From Natrinema salinisoli (GTDB lineage Archaea; Halobacteriota; Halobacteria; Halobacteriales; Natrialbaceae), in contig NZ_CP084469.1 of NCBI RefSeq assembly GCF_020405205.1, positions 1 to 64,000 on the forward strand: a stretch of DNA of 64,000 bases, in the 5' to 3' direction. Each line of letters opens with the position of its first letter. Positions within the stretch are counted from its first letter, which is position 1. A program made the position numbers and the translations under genes. The notes under the pieces were generated by a model. The model did no database searches. It saw only the letters and a list, made by a program, of their open reading frames with translations, and was not told where the DNA came from. Below, one piece after another: positions 33,393 to 41,986 of this stretch.

Positions 33393-34409
33393 ATGGAGTA
33401 CACGACGCTCGGCAACACGGGCACGACGGTATCGAAGCTCTGTTTCGGCACGTGGCGTTTCGGAAAGGAGAGCGACGGGACCGTCGAGACGAACCGCGAG
33501 GAGGCCCACGACCTCCTCGACGCCTGCTGGGAGCACGGCATCAACTTCATCGACACCGCGAACGTCTACGGCGATCCCAACGGCAAAAGTGAACGCTGGA
33601 TCGGCGAGTGGCTCGAGGATCGGGGCCACCACCGCGAGGACGTCGTCCTCGCCTCGAAGGTCTACTTCCCGTACGATGGCCGGGGCGAACCCGGACCGAA
33701 CGACTCCGGCCTCGGGCGCAAGCACATCCGCGCCCAGATCGAGGGCACCCTCGAGCGGCTGGGCACGGACTACCTCGATCTCTACTACATCCACCGCTGG
33801 GACGACGACACGCCGATCCGGGAGACGATGCGGACGCTCACCGAACTCGTCCGCGAAGGCAAGGTGCACTATCTGGGAGCCTCGAGCATGGCCGCCTGGA
33901 AGCTCACGAAGGCGCTGTGGACTAGCGACGTCGAGGGCCTCGAGCGGTTCGACGTCACCCAGCCGATGTTCAACGCCGCGAATACGGACGACGTGGGCGA
34001 CTATCTCGACGTCTGTGCGGATCAGGACATCGCCGTCTGTCCGTACTCGCCGCTGGCCGGCGGGTTTTTAACCGGAAAGTACGAGCGTGCCGAGGACGGA
34101 GCCGTCGTCGCGCCCGACGGTGCCCGCGGTAGCCTCACCGATCTCTTCGAGGATCGATACACCAGCGAGACCGCGTGGGAAGTCCTCGAGGCCGTCGAAT
34201 CCGTCGCCGACGAGGTCGACGCGACGCCCGCGCAGGTCTCGCTGCGCTGGCTGATGGACCAGGATCGGTTTACCTGCGTGCCGATCGTCGGCGCGCGGAC
34301 GCCCGACCAGCTCGAGGAGAACGTCGGCGCGGTTTCGCTCGAGTTGAGCGACGATCAGTTCGAGCGGATCGACGCGGCGCGGGGCGCGGACGAGAGCGGG
34401 TATCGCTGA
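33393..34409 (+). CDS. Aldo/keto reductase
   Basis: The 338-residue TIM-barrel enzyme begins MEYTTLGNTGTTVSKLCFGT and has the catalytic tetrad: Asp and Tyr in DTANVYGD (about 52-59), Lys in VVLASKVY (about 87) and His in YYIHRWDDD (about 131). The C-terminal cofactor-binding segment is TCVPIVGARTPDQLEENVG. Members reduce aldehydes and ketones with NADPH. The frame is open upstream through a VapB-like remnant, so a fused product starting at 33132-33159 is possible; internal starts with TATA-like CGTTTTGAC at 33362-33370 favour the separate enzyme. Confidence 0.92.
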   Translation: MEYTTLGNTGTTVSKLCFGTWRFGKESDGTVETNREEAHDLLDACWEHGINFIDTANVYGDPNGKSERWIGEWLEDRGHHREDVVLASKVYFPYDGRGEPGPNDSGLGRKHIRAQIEGTLERLGTDYLDLYYIHRWDDDTPIRETMRTLTELVREGKVHYLGASSMAAWKLTKALWTSDVEGLERFDVTQPMFNAANTDDVGDYLDVCADQDIAVCPYSPLAGGFLTGKYERAEDGAVVAPDGARGSLTDLFEDRYTSETAWEVLEAVESVADEVDATPAQVSLRWLMDQDRFTCVPIVGARTPDQLEENVGAVSLELSDDQFERIDAARGADESGYR

Positions 34410-34414
34410 GGCAA

Positions 34415-34498
34415 CTATAGTAGCTACTGCAAGTCACTGCACACCGGATCGCACGAAGCTGTGCGATCAGTTATGAATAGTTGTAATGACTACTATAG
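34415..34498. mobile_element. 84-bp palindromic MITE-like element
   Basis: Perfect 9-bp terminal inverted repeats CTATAGTAG/CTACTATAG bound an imperfect palindrome. At its centre is a perfect stem GATCGCAC-GAAGCT-GTGCGATC (34447-34468). It has no coding capacity. The arms also match each other imperfectly over about 30 bp. Size and structure fit a miniature inverted-repeat element mobilised by an IS transposase. I recall similar CTATAGTAG-ended elements in haloarchaea but claim no database match, and no clear target duplication is visible. The remaining 34499-34639 shows nothing. Confidence 0.6.
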
Positions 34499-34639
34499 CG
34501 TCCTGCTATCGTGGCAACAGGGAACCGCCACGCCCTCCCCAGCCGATTCGCTCGTTCCACTCGCTCATCCCTCGCACGTCTTCGTCCCGTGGTTCGCTGT
34601 CGGCTCACCACGGGACAGCGCGCGCCAACCCACTTTCCT

Positions 34640-35836
34640 CTACTGTCTATCGCCGGCCGTCGGCTCGAGCCCGATCCGATAGTCGGTCAGGTTCTCGTAG
34701 CCGTCTTCGGTAACGACGACCAGATCCTCGATGCGGACGCCGCCGACGGCGGGGTCGTAGATGCCAGGTTCGATCGAGATGACGTGACCGGGTTCGAGTT
34801 CGTCGCCGGCCGGTGAGACGCTGGGCTCCTCGTGGATGTCGAGGCCAACGCCGTGGCCGGTGCTGTGGATGAATCCCGTCTCGGTGTTGGGATCGCTCCG
34901 GAGGGTTGCGTAGCCCGCATCTTCGATCACGTCGCAGGCCACGTCGTGAACCTCGGCGCCGGTGACGCCGGCCGCGACGGTCTCGAGGGCCGCCTCGTAC
35001 GCCTTACGGGTAACTTCGTACCGACGTCGGGCCTCTTCGCCGGGGTCGCCGCGGGCGAACGTCCGGGTCATGTCCGCGAAGTAGCCCGTCTCCTTGTCCC
35101 GTGGGAAGATGTCGATCACGATCAGCTCGTCGGGCTCGAGCGGCCCGCTGCCGCGATCGTGGGGATCCGCGCCGTCGGCCCCGCAGGCGACGATGGTCTC
35201 GTCGAGCGCACAGCCGTGGCGGAGCAAGGTGACCTCGATCTCCTCTTTAACGTCCTCGCTGGTGAGGGGGTCGCCGTCGCGGACGAGGATCCCGTCTTCG
35301 ACGTCCGCGGTGGCAATCAGCTCCTCCGCGGTCGCCATCGCGGCTTCGTTGGCCCGCTGGCTCGCCCGGATCTGGTCGACTTCCCAGTCCGTTTTCGTCG
35401 CGCGGATGTCCGTCACGATCCCCTCGCGTTCGACCGTCACCGCGAGCCCGTGCTCGCGGAGTCCGTCCGCGGTCCCCGTCGGGAAGTTCCGTGGGACGGC
35501 GACGGACGCTACCTCGTGGTCCTCGAGAAAGGCCGACAGCATCCGGTTCTTCCCCTCGTATCGGCCGTGTTCCGCTACCAGTTGCTGGTAGTCGTACGCG
35601 GCCCGCCGGGTGACCGAGTCCGCGCTGGCCTCGGTGCTCGCGCGCCCGTACTCGAGGCCGGAGACGAGCAGGTGGACGCCCGTTTGGGTGACGAGCGTCT
35701 GGTAGGGATCCGGCGCGGTGAAGCCGGAGACGTACCGCTGGTCCGAGTCCGACGCGTCGTCATCGATCAGATAGCCGTCCAGTTCCTCGACCGAGAGGGA
35801 CTCCCGTAGCGGGGAGAGGTCGACGTCCACGTTCAT
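34640..35836 (-). CDS. M24 family metallopeptidase (Xaa-Pro dipeptidase-like)
   Basis: The 398-residue protein has a creatinase-type N-terminal domain (about 1-150) and a pita-bread catalytic domain with the five metal ligands: Asp in VIDIFPRD, Asp in FADMTRTF, His in STGHGVGLDIHEEP, Glu in SIEPGIYD and Glu in RIEDLVVV. It probably cleaves Xaa-Pro or related dipeptides. The start at 35836 is supported by a TATA-like GATTATGTG at 35860-35868 (minus strand). It diverges from the lipoprotein gene. Confidence 0.93.
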   Translation of the reverse strand: MNVDVDLSPLRESLSVEELDGYLIDDDASDSDQRYVSGFTAPDPYQTLVTQTGVHLLVSGLEYGRASTEASADSVTRRAAYDYQQLVAEHGRYEGKNRMLSAFLEDHEVASVAVPRNFPTGTADGLREHGLAVTVEREGIVTDIRATKTDWEVDQIRASQRANEAAMATAEELIATADVEDGILVRDGDPLTSEDVKEEIEVTLLRHGCALDETIVACGADGADPHDRGSGPLEPDELIVIDIFPRDKETGYFADMTRTFARGDPGEEARRRYEVTRKAYEAALETVAAGVTGAEVHDVACDVIEDAGYATLRSDPNTETGFIHSTGHGVGLDIHEEPSVSPAGDELEPGHVISIEPGIYDPAVGGVRIEDLVVVTEDGYENLTDYRIGLEPTAGDRQ

Positions 35837-35859
35837 GAACGGATGTGTGAGTGCAGTGC

Positions 35860-35868
35860 ACATAATCC
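35860..35868 (-). promoter_or_regulatory. TATA element of the M24 peptidase gene
   Basis: The minus strand reads GATTATGTG about 24-32 nt before the ATG at 35836. It is one side of the 101-bp divergent promoter region. Confidence 0.45.
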
Positions 35869-35904
35869 CGGGGATCCGACCGTCGCGGATCGACCCGAAT
35901 CCAC

Positions 35905-35914
35905 ACTCTTATCA
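35905..35914 (+). promoter_or_regulatory. TATA element of the LolA-like lipoprotein gene
   Basis: ACTCTTATCA is 24-33 nt before the ATG at 35938. AT-rich sequence continues to 35930, so the exact element could be slightly downstream. Confidence 0.45.
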
Positions 35915-35937
35915 ATTGATATATCTATCAGTCCCGT

Positions 35938-37083
35938 ATGAAACGTCGCGGGTTCCTGACGGCGGGGGCTGTAGTCGCGCTCGCGGGGTGTGTTGGGTAT
36001 ACGGGCGAGGACGACGAACCACCCTCGAGCGAGGACCTCGTCCGAAATGCGATCGAAACGCGTCGTCACATGTCCTCCCTCGAAGCCCGTCGGGTCATGA
36101 CGGTCGAAACCCCGGACGAAACCGTCGAACGGGTCGAACGCGTCGCTCGTCGGCCGCCCGCGAAACAGCGCATCGAGGTCCTCGAGTCGACGGACCCGGA
36201 CGTCCCGGCCGGCTCCGTTACCGTGACGAACCGGGCGACGACGTGGGAGTACAACCCGCCGGCCGAGACGGTCGACAAGCAGTACCACCCGAACAAGGTC
36301 GATACAGACAGTACGCGACTCGTCCTCGAGACGCTCCTCGAGGACCACCGTCTCAGTCACGACGGGACCGAAACCATCGACGGGCGCGAGACACACGTCA
36401 TCGAGACGCAACCGCCGGTCGAGGATATCGGGCCGACGATCGATCTCGTCGTCGGGGATACGACGTACGTCGTTCCGCTGCGAGCGACGGGCGACCTCGA
36501 GGAATTGGACGTATCCCGAACCGTCTGGATCGACGACGCGTACGGGTATCCGGTCAAAGAGCAGAACACGATCAGCGACGACGGCGAGACGCGTCACGAA
36601 CTGACCGTCACGTACGAGAACCTCTCGATCAACGAGCCACTCGAGTCGGGAACGTTCACGTACGAGCCGCCGTCGGGTGCGACCGTCGTCACCGACGGTC
36701 CCGAGCCCAAGGGGGTCTTCGACTCCCTGGCGGCCGCCGACGACGCCGTCCCGTATACGCTCCCCCAGCCGGACGTACCCGAACCCTACGTTCTCGATCG
36801 GGTCACCGTCGTCGAAAAAGCCGATCGGTTCGGGACGACCACGACGCTGTGGTACAACGATCCGAACGTGATCGCGAAAGAGCTCTTTATCGCCGTTCGG
36901 GAGGTCCAACGGTTCAGACCCGACGCGCTCGAGGAGACCGAGTTCGACGGTCGGACGGCCTACCGCCGCGACGGGCGCATACAGAGCGTCTTCTGGGCCT
37001 GCGACGACCTGAATTACGAGATCTCGAGTCTCATCGACGGGGAACCGCTGCTCGGGATCGCGTCGTCGATCGGCTGTCCCTGA
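35938..37083 (+). CDS. LolA-like secreted lipoprotein
   Basis: The 381-residue protein begins MKRRGFLTAGAVVALAGCVG, a Tat-like twin-arginine signal ending in a lipobox with Cys at about 18. Residues about 30-240 form an incomplete beta-barrel with repeated WEYNPP, IDGRETHVIE and VWIDDAYGYPVKEQ motifs, as in LolA/outer-membrane-lipoprotein-sorting folds; the last about 120 residues resemble DUF4367 domains. Haloarchaea have no outer membrane, so the fold likely binds lipid or polymer at the cell surface. A paralogue is encoded at 51113-51922. Function unknown. Confidence 0.82.
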   Translation: MKRRGFLTAGAVVALAGCVGYTGEDDEPPSSEDLVRNAIETRRHMSSLEARRVMTVETPDETVERVERVARRPPAKQRIEVLESTDPDVPAGSVTVTNRATTWEYNPPAETVDKQYHPNKVDTDSTRLVLETLLEDHRLSHDGTETIDGRETHVIETQPPVEDIGPTIDLVVGDTTYVVPLRATGDLEELDVSRTVWIDDAYGYPVKEQNTISDDGETRHELTVTYENLSINEPLESGTFTYEPPSGATVVTDGPEPKGVFDSLAAADDAVPYTLPQPDVPEPYVLDRVTVVEKADRFGTTTTLWYNDPNVIAKELFIAVREVQRFRPDALEETEFDGRTAYRRDGRIQSVFWACDDLNYEISSLIDGEPLLGIASSIGCP

Positions 37084-37176
37084 GCTGCCACCACCACCGG
37101 ACGCTCGAGCGGACACTGGCGCTCGAAAACGTCCACAATCGGTACCGTCATAGGCGGACCGTGCGACACGTCGAGC

Positions 37177-38469
37177 ATGAACGTCACGATCACACCCTCG
37201 AGCGTCGCGGGGACGGCGCGGGCACCGCCATCGAAGAGCTACACGCATCGGGCGATCCTCGCGGCCGGCTACGCCGATGAGGCGATCGTCCGCGACGCGC
37301 TCTGGAGCGCGGACACGCAGGCGACCGCCCGCGCGGTCGACCTGTTCGGCGGTGACGTCGAGCGGGGTGAAGACGGAACCCTCGAGATCGCCGGCTTCGA
37401 CGGCCGCCCCGAGGTCCCGGCGGACGTCATCGACTGCGCGAACAGCGGGACGACGATGCGGCTCGTCACCGCGGCGGCGGCCCTGGCCGACGGCACCTCG
37501 GTGCTCACCGGCGACGGATCGCTGCGCTCGCGGCCACAGGGGCCGCTGCTCGAGGCGCTCGGCGATCTCGGCGCGACCGCATACAGCACCCGCGGGAACG
37601 GGCAGGCACCGTTGGTCGTCACCGGCCCGCTCGCGGGCGGCGAGGTGTCGATCCCCGGCGACGTCTCCTCACAGTACATCACTGCCCTGCTGATGGCCGG
37701 TGCGGTCACCGAGGACGGGCTGGAAATCGACCTCGAGACCGAACTCAAATCGGCGCCGTACGTCGACATCACGCTCGAGGTGCTCGCGGACTTCGGCGTC
37801 GAGGCGCGGAAGACGGACGTGGGATTCGCAGTCGACGGTGGCCAGTCCTACGACCCTGCGGGCGGCGAGTACGCGGTGCCCGGCGATTTCTCCTCGATCT
37901 CGTACCCGCTGGCGGCGGGTGCGATCGCCGGCGAGGAGGGCGTCCGCATCGAGGGCGCACAGCCCAGCGCGCAGGGCGATAGCGCCATCGTCGACGTCGT
38001 CGAGCGCATGGGCACCGACGTCGACTGGGACCGGGATGCAGGGACGATCGACGTCTCTCGGGCCTCACTTTCCGGAATCGAGGTCGACGTGGAGGACACG
38101 CCCGACCTCCTCCCGACGATCGCGACCCTCGGTGCGGTCGCGGACGGCGACACTCACATCACGAACGCCGAGCACGTTCGCTACAAGGAGACCGACCGGG
38201 TGAGCGCGATGGCCGAGGAACTCGGCAAGATGGGCGTCGCAACGACCGAAGAACGGGATTCGCTGACCATCCACGGCGGTTCGTCGGAACTCGAGGGCGC
38301 GACCGTACAGGGGCGAGCGGACCACCGTATCATCATGGCGCTCGCGCTCGCTGGACTGGTCGCCGACGGCGAGACGACGATCGAGGGTGCCGACCACGTC
38401 GACGTCTCCTTCCCCGGATTCTTCGGCCTACTCGAGGAACTGGGTGCGGAACTCGAGCGACGAGAATAG
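37177..38469 (+). CDS. aroA: 3-phosphoshikimate 1-carboxyvinyltransferase (EPSP synthase)
   Basis: The 430-residue enzyme shows the EPSP synthase landmarks: [16 protein letters not shown] (about 17-32), [15 protein letters not shown] (about 87-101), [16 protein letters not shown] and [17 protein letters not shown] (about 333). It transfers enolpyruvate from PEP to shikimate-3-phosphate in aromatic amino-acid synthesis. The length is normal. No other shikimate gene is in the window. The 93-bp gap after the lipoprotein gene suggests its own promoter. Confidence 0.96.
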   Translation: MNVTITPSSVAGTARAPPSKSYTHRAILAAGYADEAIVRDALWSADTQATARAVDLFGGDVERGEDGTLEIAGFDGRPEVPADVIDCANSGTTMRLVTAAAALADGTSVLTGDGSLRSRPQGPLLEALGDLGATAYSTRGNGQAPLVVTGPLAGGEVSIPGDVSSQYITALLMAGAVTEDGLEIDLETELKSAPYVDITLEVLADFGVEARKTDVGFAVDGGQSYDPAGGEYAVPGDFSSISYPLAAGAIAGEEGVRIEGAQPSAQGDSAIVDVVERMGTDVDWDRDAGTIDVSRASLSGIEVDVEDTPDLLPTIATLGAVADGDTHITNAEHVRYKETDRVSAMAEELGKMGVATTEERDSLTIHGGSSELEGATVQGRADHRIIMALALAGLVADGETTIEGADHVDVSFPGFFGLLEELGAELERRE

Positions 38470-38543
38470 CTGCCGGCGCTGGGCTGTTATCCGCCAATTT
38501 CCAATCGATGCCGATATCCCCTGTTACTTTCCGAAGCAAATAG

Positions 38544-38551
38544 ATATTTAC
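38544..38551 (+). promoter_or_regulatory. TATA element of the thiolase gene
   Basis: GATATTTA is 25-32 nt before the ATG at 38576 in an AT-rich spacer, the best-placed TATA candidate in this area. Confidence 0.55.
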
Positions 38552-38575
38552 GCCTTCGAAAGATTATGATATACA

Positions 38576-39718
38576 ATGGCAGACAATACGCCGGTAATCG
38601 TTAGCGCTGTTAGAACTGCACAGGGGAAAGAAGACGGTGCCCTCGCGGACATCCGCAGCGAGGACCTCTCGATTCCGCTGGTCGACGAGATGCTCGCCGA
38701 GACGGGCGTCGAGGGCGACGACGTCGACGACCTGATGTGGGGCTGTGCACAGCAGCGCTCGGAGCAGCGAACGAACATCGCACGTCAGATCGCGCTCTTC
38801 TCGGAGCTCGGCGAGTCGGTGCCGGCGACGACCATCGACCGCCAGTGTGCTTCCTCCGCGCAGGCGATCATCAGCGCCGCGGACTCGATCGCCGCGGGCC
38901 GCCATCAGGCGGTCATCGCCGGCGGCGTCGAGAGCATGAGCCGCGTCAAGATGGGCGGCGGTGACGCCGGCGACATGTACCCCAAACTCGACGAAGAGTA
39001 CGGGATGCGGAACCTCCAGATGGGGATGACCGCCGAGAAGGTCGCCGAGGAGTTCGACATCAGTCGGGAGGAGCAGGACGAATACGGCGCTCGGAGCCAG
39101 CAGCGCGCGGTCGAGGCGACCGAAGAAGGCAAGTTCGACGACGAGATCGTCCCGATCGAGACCGAGGACGGCGTTCACGACGAAGACGAGGGACTGCGCC
39201 CCGGCACGACTCCCGAAACGCTTGCCGACCTCCCCACTGTCTTCAAGGAGGACGGGACGGTCACACCCGGTAACGCCTCGCAGATCGCCGACGGCGCTGC
39301 CGGCGTCATGCTCACCAGCCGCGACTTCGCCGACGAGAACGACCTCGAGGTCCTCGCGGAAGTCGGCACCAGCTACGTCGCCGGCGTCGACCCGACGATC
39401 ATGGGCGTCGGCCCGGTTCCGGCGACGGAGGGGCTACTCGAGCGCGCCGGTCGCGATATCGACGACTACGGACTCGTCGAGATCAACGAGGCCTTCGCCA
39501 GCCAGACGCTGTACTCCCAGCGCGAACTCGGCATTCCGGACGATCAGCTCAACGTCAACGGCGGCGCGATCGCGATCGGTCACCCGCTGGGCTGCTCCGG
39601 CGCGCGACTGCCGGTGACGCTGGTCCACGAAATGAATCGCCAGGGCGTCGACCGCGGCATCGCGACCGAGTGCGTCGGCTTCGGTCAGGGTGCGGCGATC
39701 GAGTTCGAGCTGCCCTGA
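38576..39718 (+). CDS. Thiolase family acetyl-CoA acetyltransferase
   Basis: The 380-residue enzyme has the nucleophile Cys in TIDRQCASSAQAII (about 87), the His and Cys of the active site in GGAIAIGHPLGCSGARL (about 340) and CVGFGQGAAIEFEL at the end. The length is typical. Thiolases condense or cleave acyl-CoAs in beta-oxidation, ketone-body or polyhydroxyalkanoate metabolism; no partner gene is adjacent to choose between them. A T-run at 39735-39739 shortly after the stop may terminate transcription. The 3' end is duplicated downstream. Confidence 0.95.
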   Translation: MADNTPVIVSAVRTAQGKEDGALADIRSEDLSIPLVDEMLAETGVEGDDVDDLMWGCAQQRSEQRTNIARQIALFSELGESVPATTIDRQCASSAQAIISAADSIAAGRHQAVIAGGVESMSRVKMGGGDAGDMYPKLDEEYGMRNLQMGMTAEKVAEEFDISREEQDEYGARSQQRAVEATEEGKFDDEIVPIETEDGVHDEDEGLRPGTTPETLADLPTVFKEDGTVTPGNASQIADGAAGVMLTSRDFADENDLEVLAEVGTSYVAGVDPTIMGVGPVPATEGLLERAGRDIDDYGLVEINEAFASQTLYSQRELGIPDDQLNVNGGAIAIGHPLGCSGARLPVTLVHEMNRQGVDRGIATECVGFGQGAAIEFELP

Positions 39719-39857
39719 GACGGTCGGATTAGGTATTTTTGGTCCAGATTTTGCGAGGGAGACCGCGAACGATGTGAGCGCGTCGACCGAGACAAAAGGT
39801 GGTCGCGTCAGGGTGCGGCGATCGAGTTCGAAATGCCCTGAAACGGTCGGTCTAGGT
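39684..39857 (+). repeat. Direct repeat of the thiolase 3' end (122-bp offset)
   Basis: About 52 bp covering the last codons, the stop and the following T-run of the thiolase gene (39684-39735) recur at 39806-39857 with a few mismatches; for example GTGCGGCGATCGAGTTCGA occurs in both. The second copy is not attached to a gene and ends the same way (CCCTGAAACGGTCGG). It looks like a decayed tandem duplication of the gene's tail. The rest of 39858-39973 holds nothing recognisable. Confidence 0.75.
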
Positions 39858-39973
39858 GTTTTCTGTGGCCTGGCGAGAGATGTGACGGCTATTTTGCTCG
39901 CGAGGGAACGGAAGCCAGTCTCGAACACTGGTTGAAAACGAGTACAGCGACGGCAGGGGTGAAAAAAGATCGT

Positions 39974-40549
39974 CTACCCGAGGACGTACTCGAGTCGGGG
40001 ATAGCGTTCGAGGCGCGTCTGTCCGCCGAGGTCGTAGGTTTCGATGGAGGCGTCGAGGCCGAGGATCCGGCCGGCACCGAAGGCGGCGACGGCGAGGAAC
40101 ACGAGCATGTACGCGAAGTCGCCGTTGATGACGCCGTGGGCGATGTCCCAGTTCCCGAAGTAGAACATGAGCATCATGAGCGCGCCGAAGAACGCCGCGA
40201 GGCGGACCAGCGCGCCGACGAGGAGTCCGAGGCCGATCAGGAGTTCGCCCCACGGGACGGCGGCGTTCGCGAACTCGACGAACCACGGCGTCGTCGCCAT
40301 CCAGCCGAAGAGACCGGCGAGGGGGTTTCCGTTGGTCGCTGCGACGTTGCCCAGGTAGCCGCCGGCGCTGAACGGTTCGGCCGCGACGATCTTCGTGAAC
40401 CCGGAGTAGGCGAACGCCCAGCCCATCATGAGCCGGAGCGAGAGGACGAACCAGGCCGAGAGGCTGTGGGCGCGGCCGCCGACCGTGTAGCCGCCGATGG
40501 TGCTTTCGAACGTGTTTCGCGCGTCTTGGGAGATCGTGGATGTAGTCAT
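39974..40549 (-). CDS. DoxX family membrane protein
   Basis: The 191-residue protein has four membrane helices and the DoxX-like start WFVLSLRLMMGWAFAYSGFT (about 33-52), with later GELLIGLGLLVGALVRLAAF and the Gly-rich MLMFYFGNW. DoxX proteins are associated with thiosulfate:quinone oxidoreductase or with redox homeostasis. No DoxD or sulfur gene is nearby, so the role is open. The ATG at 40549 is chosen over the longer frame because the upstream residues are not family-like. It is divergent from the MFS gene. Confidence 0.9.
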   Translation of the reverse strand: MTTSTISQDARNTFESTIGGYTVGGRAHSLSAWFVLSLRLMMGWAFAYSGFTKIVAAEPFSAGGYLGNVAATNGNPLAGLFGWMATTPWFVEFANAAVPWGELLIGLGLLVGALVRLAAFFGALMMLMFYFGNWDIAHGVINGDFAYMLVFLAVAAFGAGRILGLDASIETYDLGGQTRLERYPRLEYVLG

Positions 40550-40590
40550 GATATGGGAAGATTCCTTCCTACTTCCTAGAACGACGACAT

Positions 40591-40600
40591 AGTATATAAG
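40591..40600 (-). promoter_or_regulatory. TATA element of the doxX gene
   Basis: The minus strand reads CTTATATACT within an AT-rich spacer, 42-51 nt before the ATG at 40549, giving a short untranslated leader. Confidence 0.5.
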
Positions 40601-40714
40601 TATATTCAGAAACTCTATGTAATGGCTATGCATAAGTTATGAGTATGTATACTCGATCGGGCGACCACCATGCGACCGAACGTCCGACGCCACGCCCGAC
40701 CGTGACGAATCAGA

Positions 40715-41935
40715 ATGTTTTCGACGCCGTGGGGTCGACGCGGTTACGTGAGTACTGGTCACGGAGAGACGGCCGACAGCCGCCGCAGTTGGGTCGTGGC
40801 GTTCGTCGGCGCGATCGCGATGGTGTTCACCTTCGGAACCCCCTTCTCGTACGGTGTATTCGGACGGCCGTTCAGTGAGGCCTTCGGGATCCCACAGGTG
40901 ACGCTGTCGACCGTCTTCGCGGTCATGCTGTTTACCTTCTTTATCGGGTCCGGAGCGGTGGGCGTGTTCGCCGCACGCCTGCCAGCCCGAGCCGTGCTAC
41001 TGACCTGTGCGGTGGCCACCGGACTGATCGCTCCGTCCCTGTACGTGACGGGATCGTACCTCGGCCTGACGCTCGTGTTCGCGGTTCTCGGACTCGCCCT
41101 CGGAACGGTGTTCGTCCTGCTCGCGTCGATCGTCCCGCGCTGGTTCGAAGAGCGCCGCGGTGCTGCGACCGGGCTCATTTTCGTCGGCAACGGACTGGGT
41201 CTGTTTTTGCTGCCACCGATCTGGCAGTTCGTCCTCGCTCGGTTCGGCGTCCGGCAGGGCTTTCTCGTCGTTATGTCGGTGACCGCGTTCGCGTTCGCGC
41301 TCGCCGGCGTCACGTGTCGACGACCGCGATGGGCGGATACGTCGGCGGCGTCGGCTAGAGCGGTCATCGATTGGGTCGGCCAGTTAGCCGGAACACGAAC
41401 GTTCCAACTGCTGTTCGTCGGTATCGGGCTCGCGTTCGCCTGGTACCAGCTCCTCGCGGCGTACGCGATCGATCTGTTCACCCACCGGGGCTTGACCGAG
41501 GCGAACGCGTCCGCCGCCTTCGGTTTGATCGGCGGTGTCAGTATCATTTCGCGAGTCGGAAGCGGGTACGCCACGGATATCGTCGGCTCGAGACGGGCGT
41601 TTCTCGCGTCACTAACGTGTTCGGCCGCCGGAATCGGCCTGCTGTTCGCGCCCCAGGTGCCGGTGCTCGCGGTTTCGATCTTCCTGATCGGCATCGGACT
41701 GGGCGGGTGTGCGACGCTGTACGTCCCCCTCCTGATGAACGTGTACGACCCCGAGAGGGACACCGCCATCGTCGGCGTCTTCAATATCGCGATCGGGACC
41801 AGCGCGTTGATCATGCCGCTACTCGGAACTGCGAGCATCTCCTATACGGGAGGGTACACTGCCGCTATCCTGCTCACCTTCGTCGTGACCGTCGTCTCGC
41901 TGTGGGCGACGGTTGTCGGAACTACCGGTTCGTAG
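40715..41935 (+). CDS. MFS transporter (monocarboxylate/oxalate-like)
   Basis: The 406-residue protein has twelve hydrophobic segments in two bundles, beginning VVAFVGAIAMVFTFGTPFSY (about 27). The loop between helices 2 and 3 and the RRPRWADTSAASAR central loop are typical of the major facilitator superfamily; the PFSEAFGIP segment resembles oxalate/formate-type members. Substrate unknown. The start is uncertain because the first 25 residues are basic and not MFS-like; an in-frame internal start is possible. It diverges from doxX. Confidence 0.88.
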   Translation: MFSTPWGRRGYVSTGHGETADSRRSWVVAFVGAIAMVFTFGTPFSYGVFGRPFSEAFGIPQVTLSTVFAVMLFTFFIGSGAVGVFAARLPARAVLLTCAVATGLIAPSLYVTGSYLGLTLVFAVLGLALGTVFVLLASIVPRWFEERRGAATGLIFVGNGLGLFLLPPIWQFVLARFGVRQGFLVVMSVTAFAFALAGVTCRRPRWADTSAASARAVIDWVGQLAGTRTFQLLFVGIGLAFAWYQLLAAYAIDLFTHRGLTEANASAAFGLIGGVSIISRVGSGYATDIVGSRRAFLASLTCSAAGIGLLFAPQVPVLAVSIFLIGIGLGGCATLYVPLLMNVYDPERDTAIVGVFNIAIGTSALIMPLLGTASISYTGGYTAAILLTFVVTVVSLWATVVGTTGS

Positions 41936-41986
41936 CACACATGACCACCCCTGAACTATTTTCCCACCGCGTCCGTGGGCCGAAAT

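Noticed and set aside
39690-39935. 81-codon ORF after the thiolase gene
   Set aside because: It reads through the duplicated thiolase tail in a shifted frame; Ser/Arg-rich, no start context.
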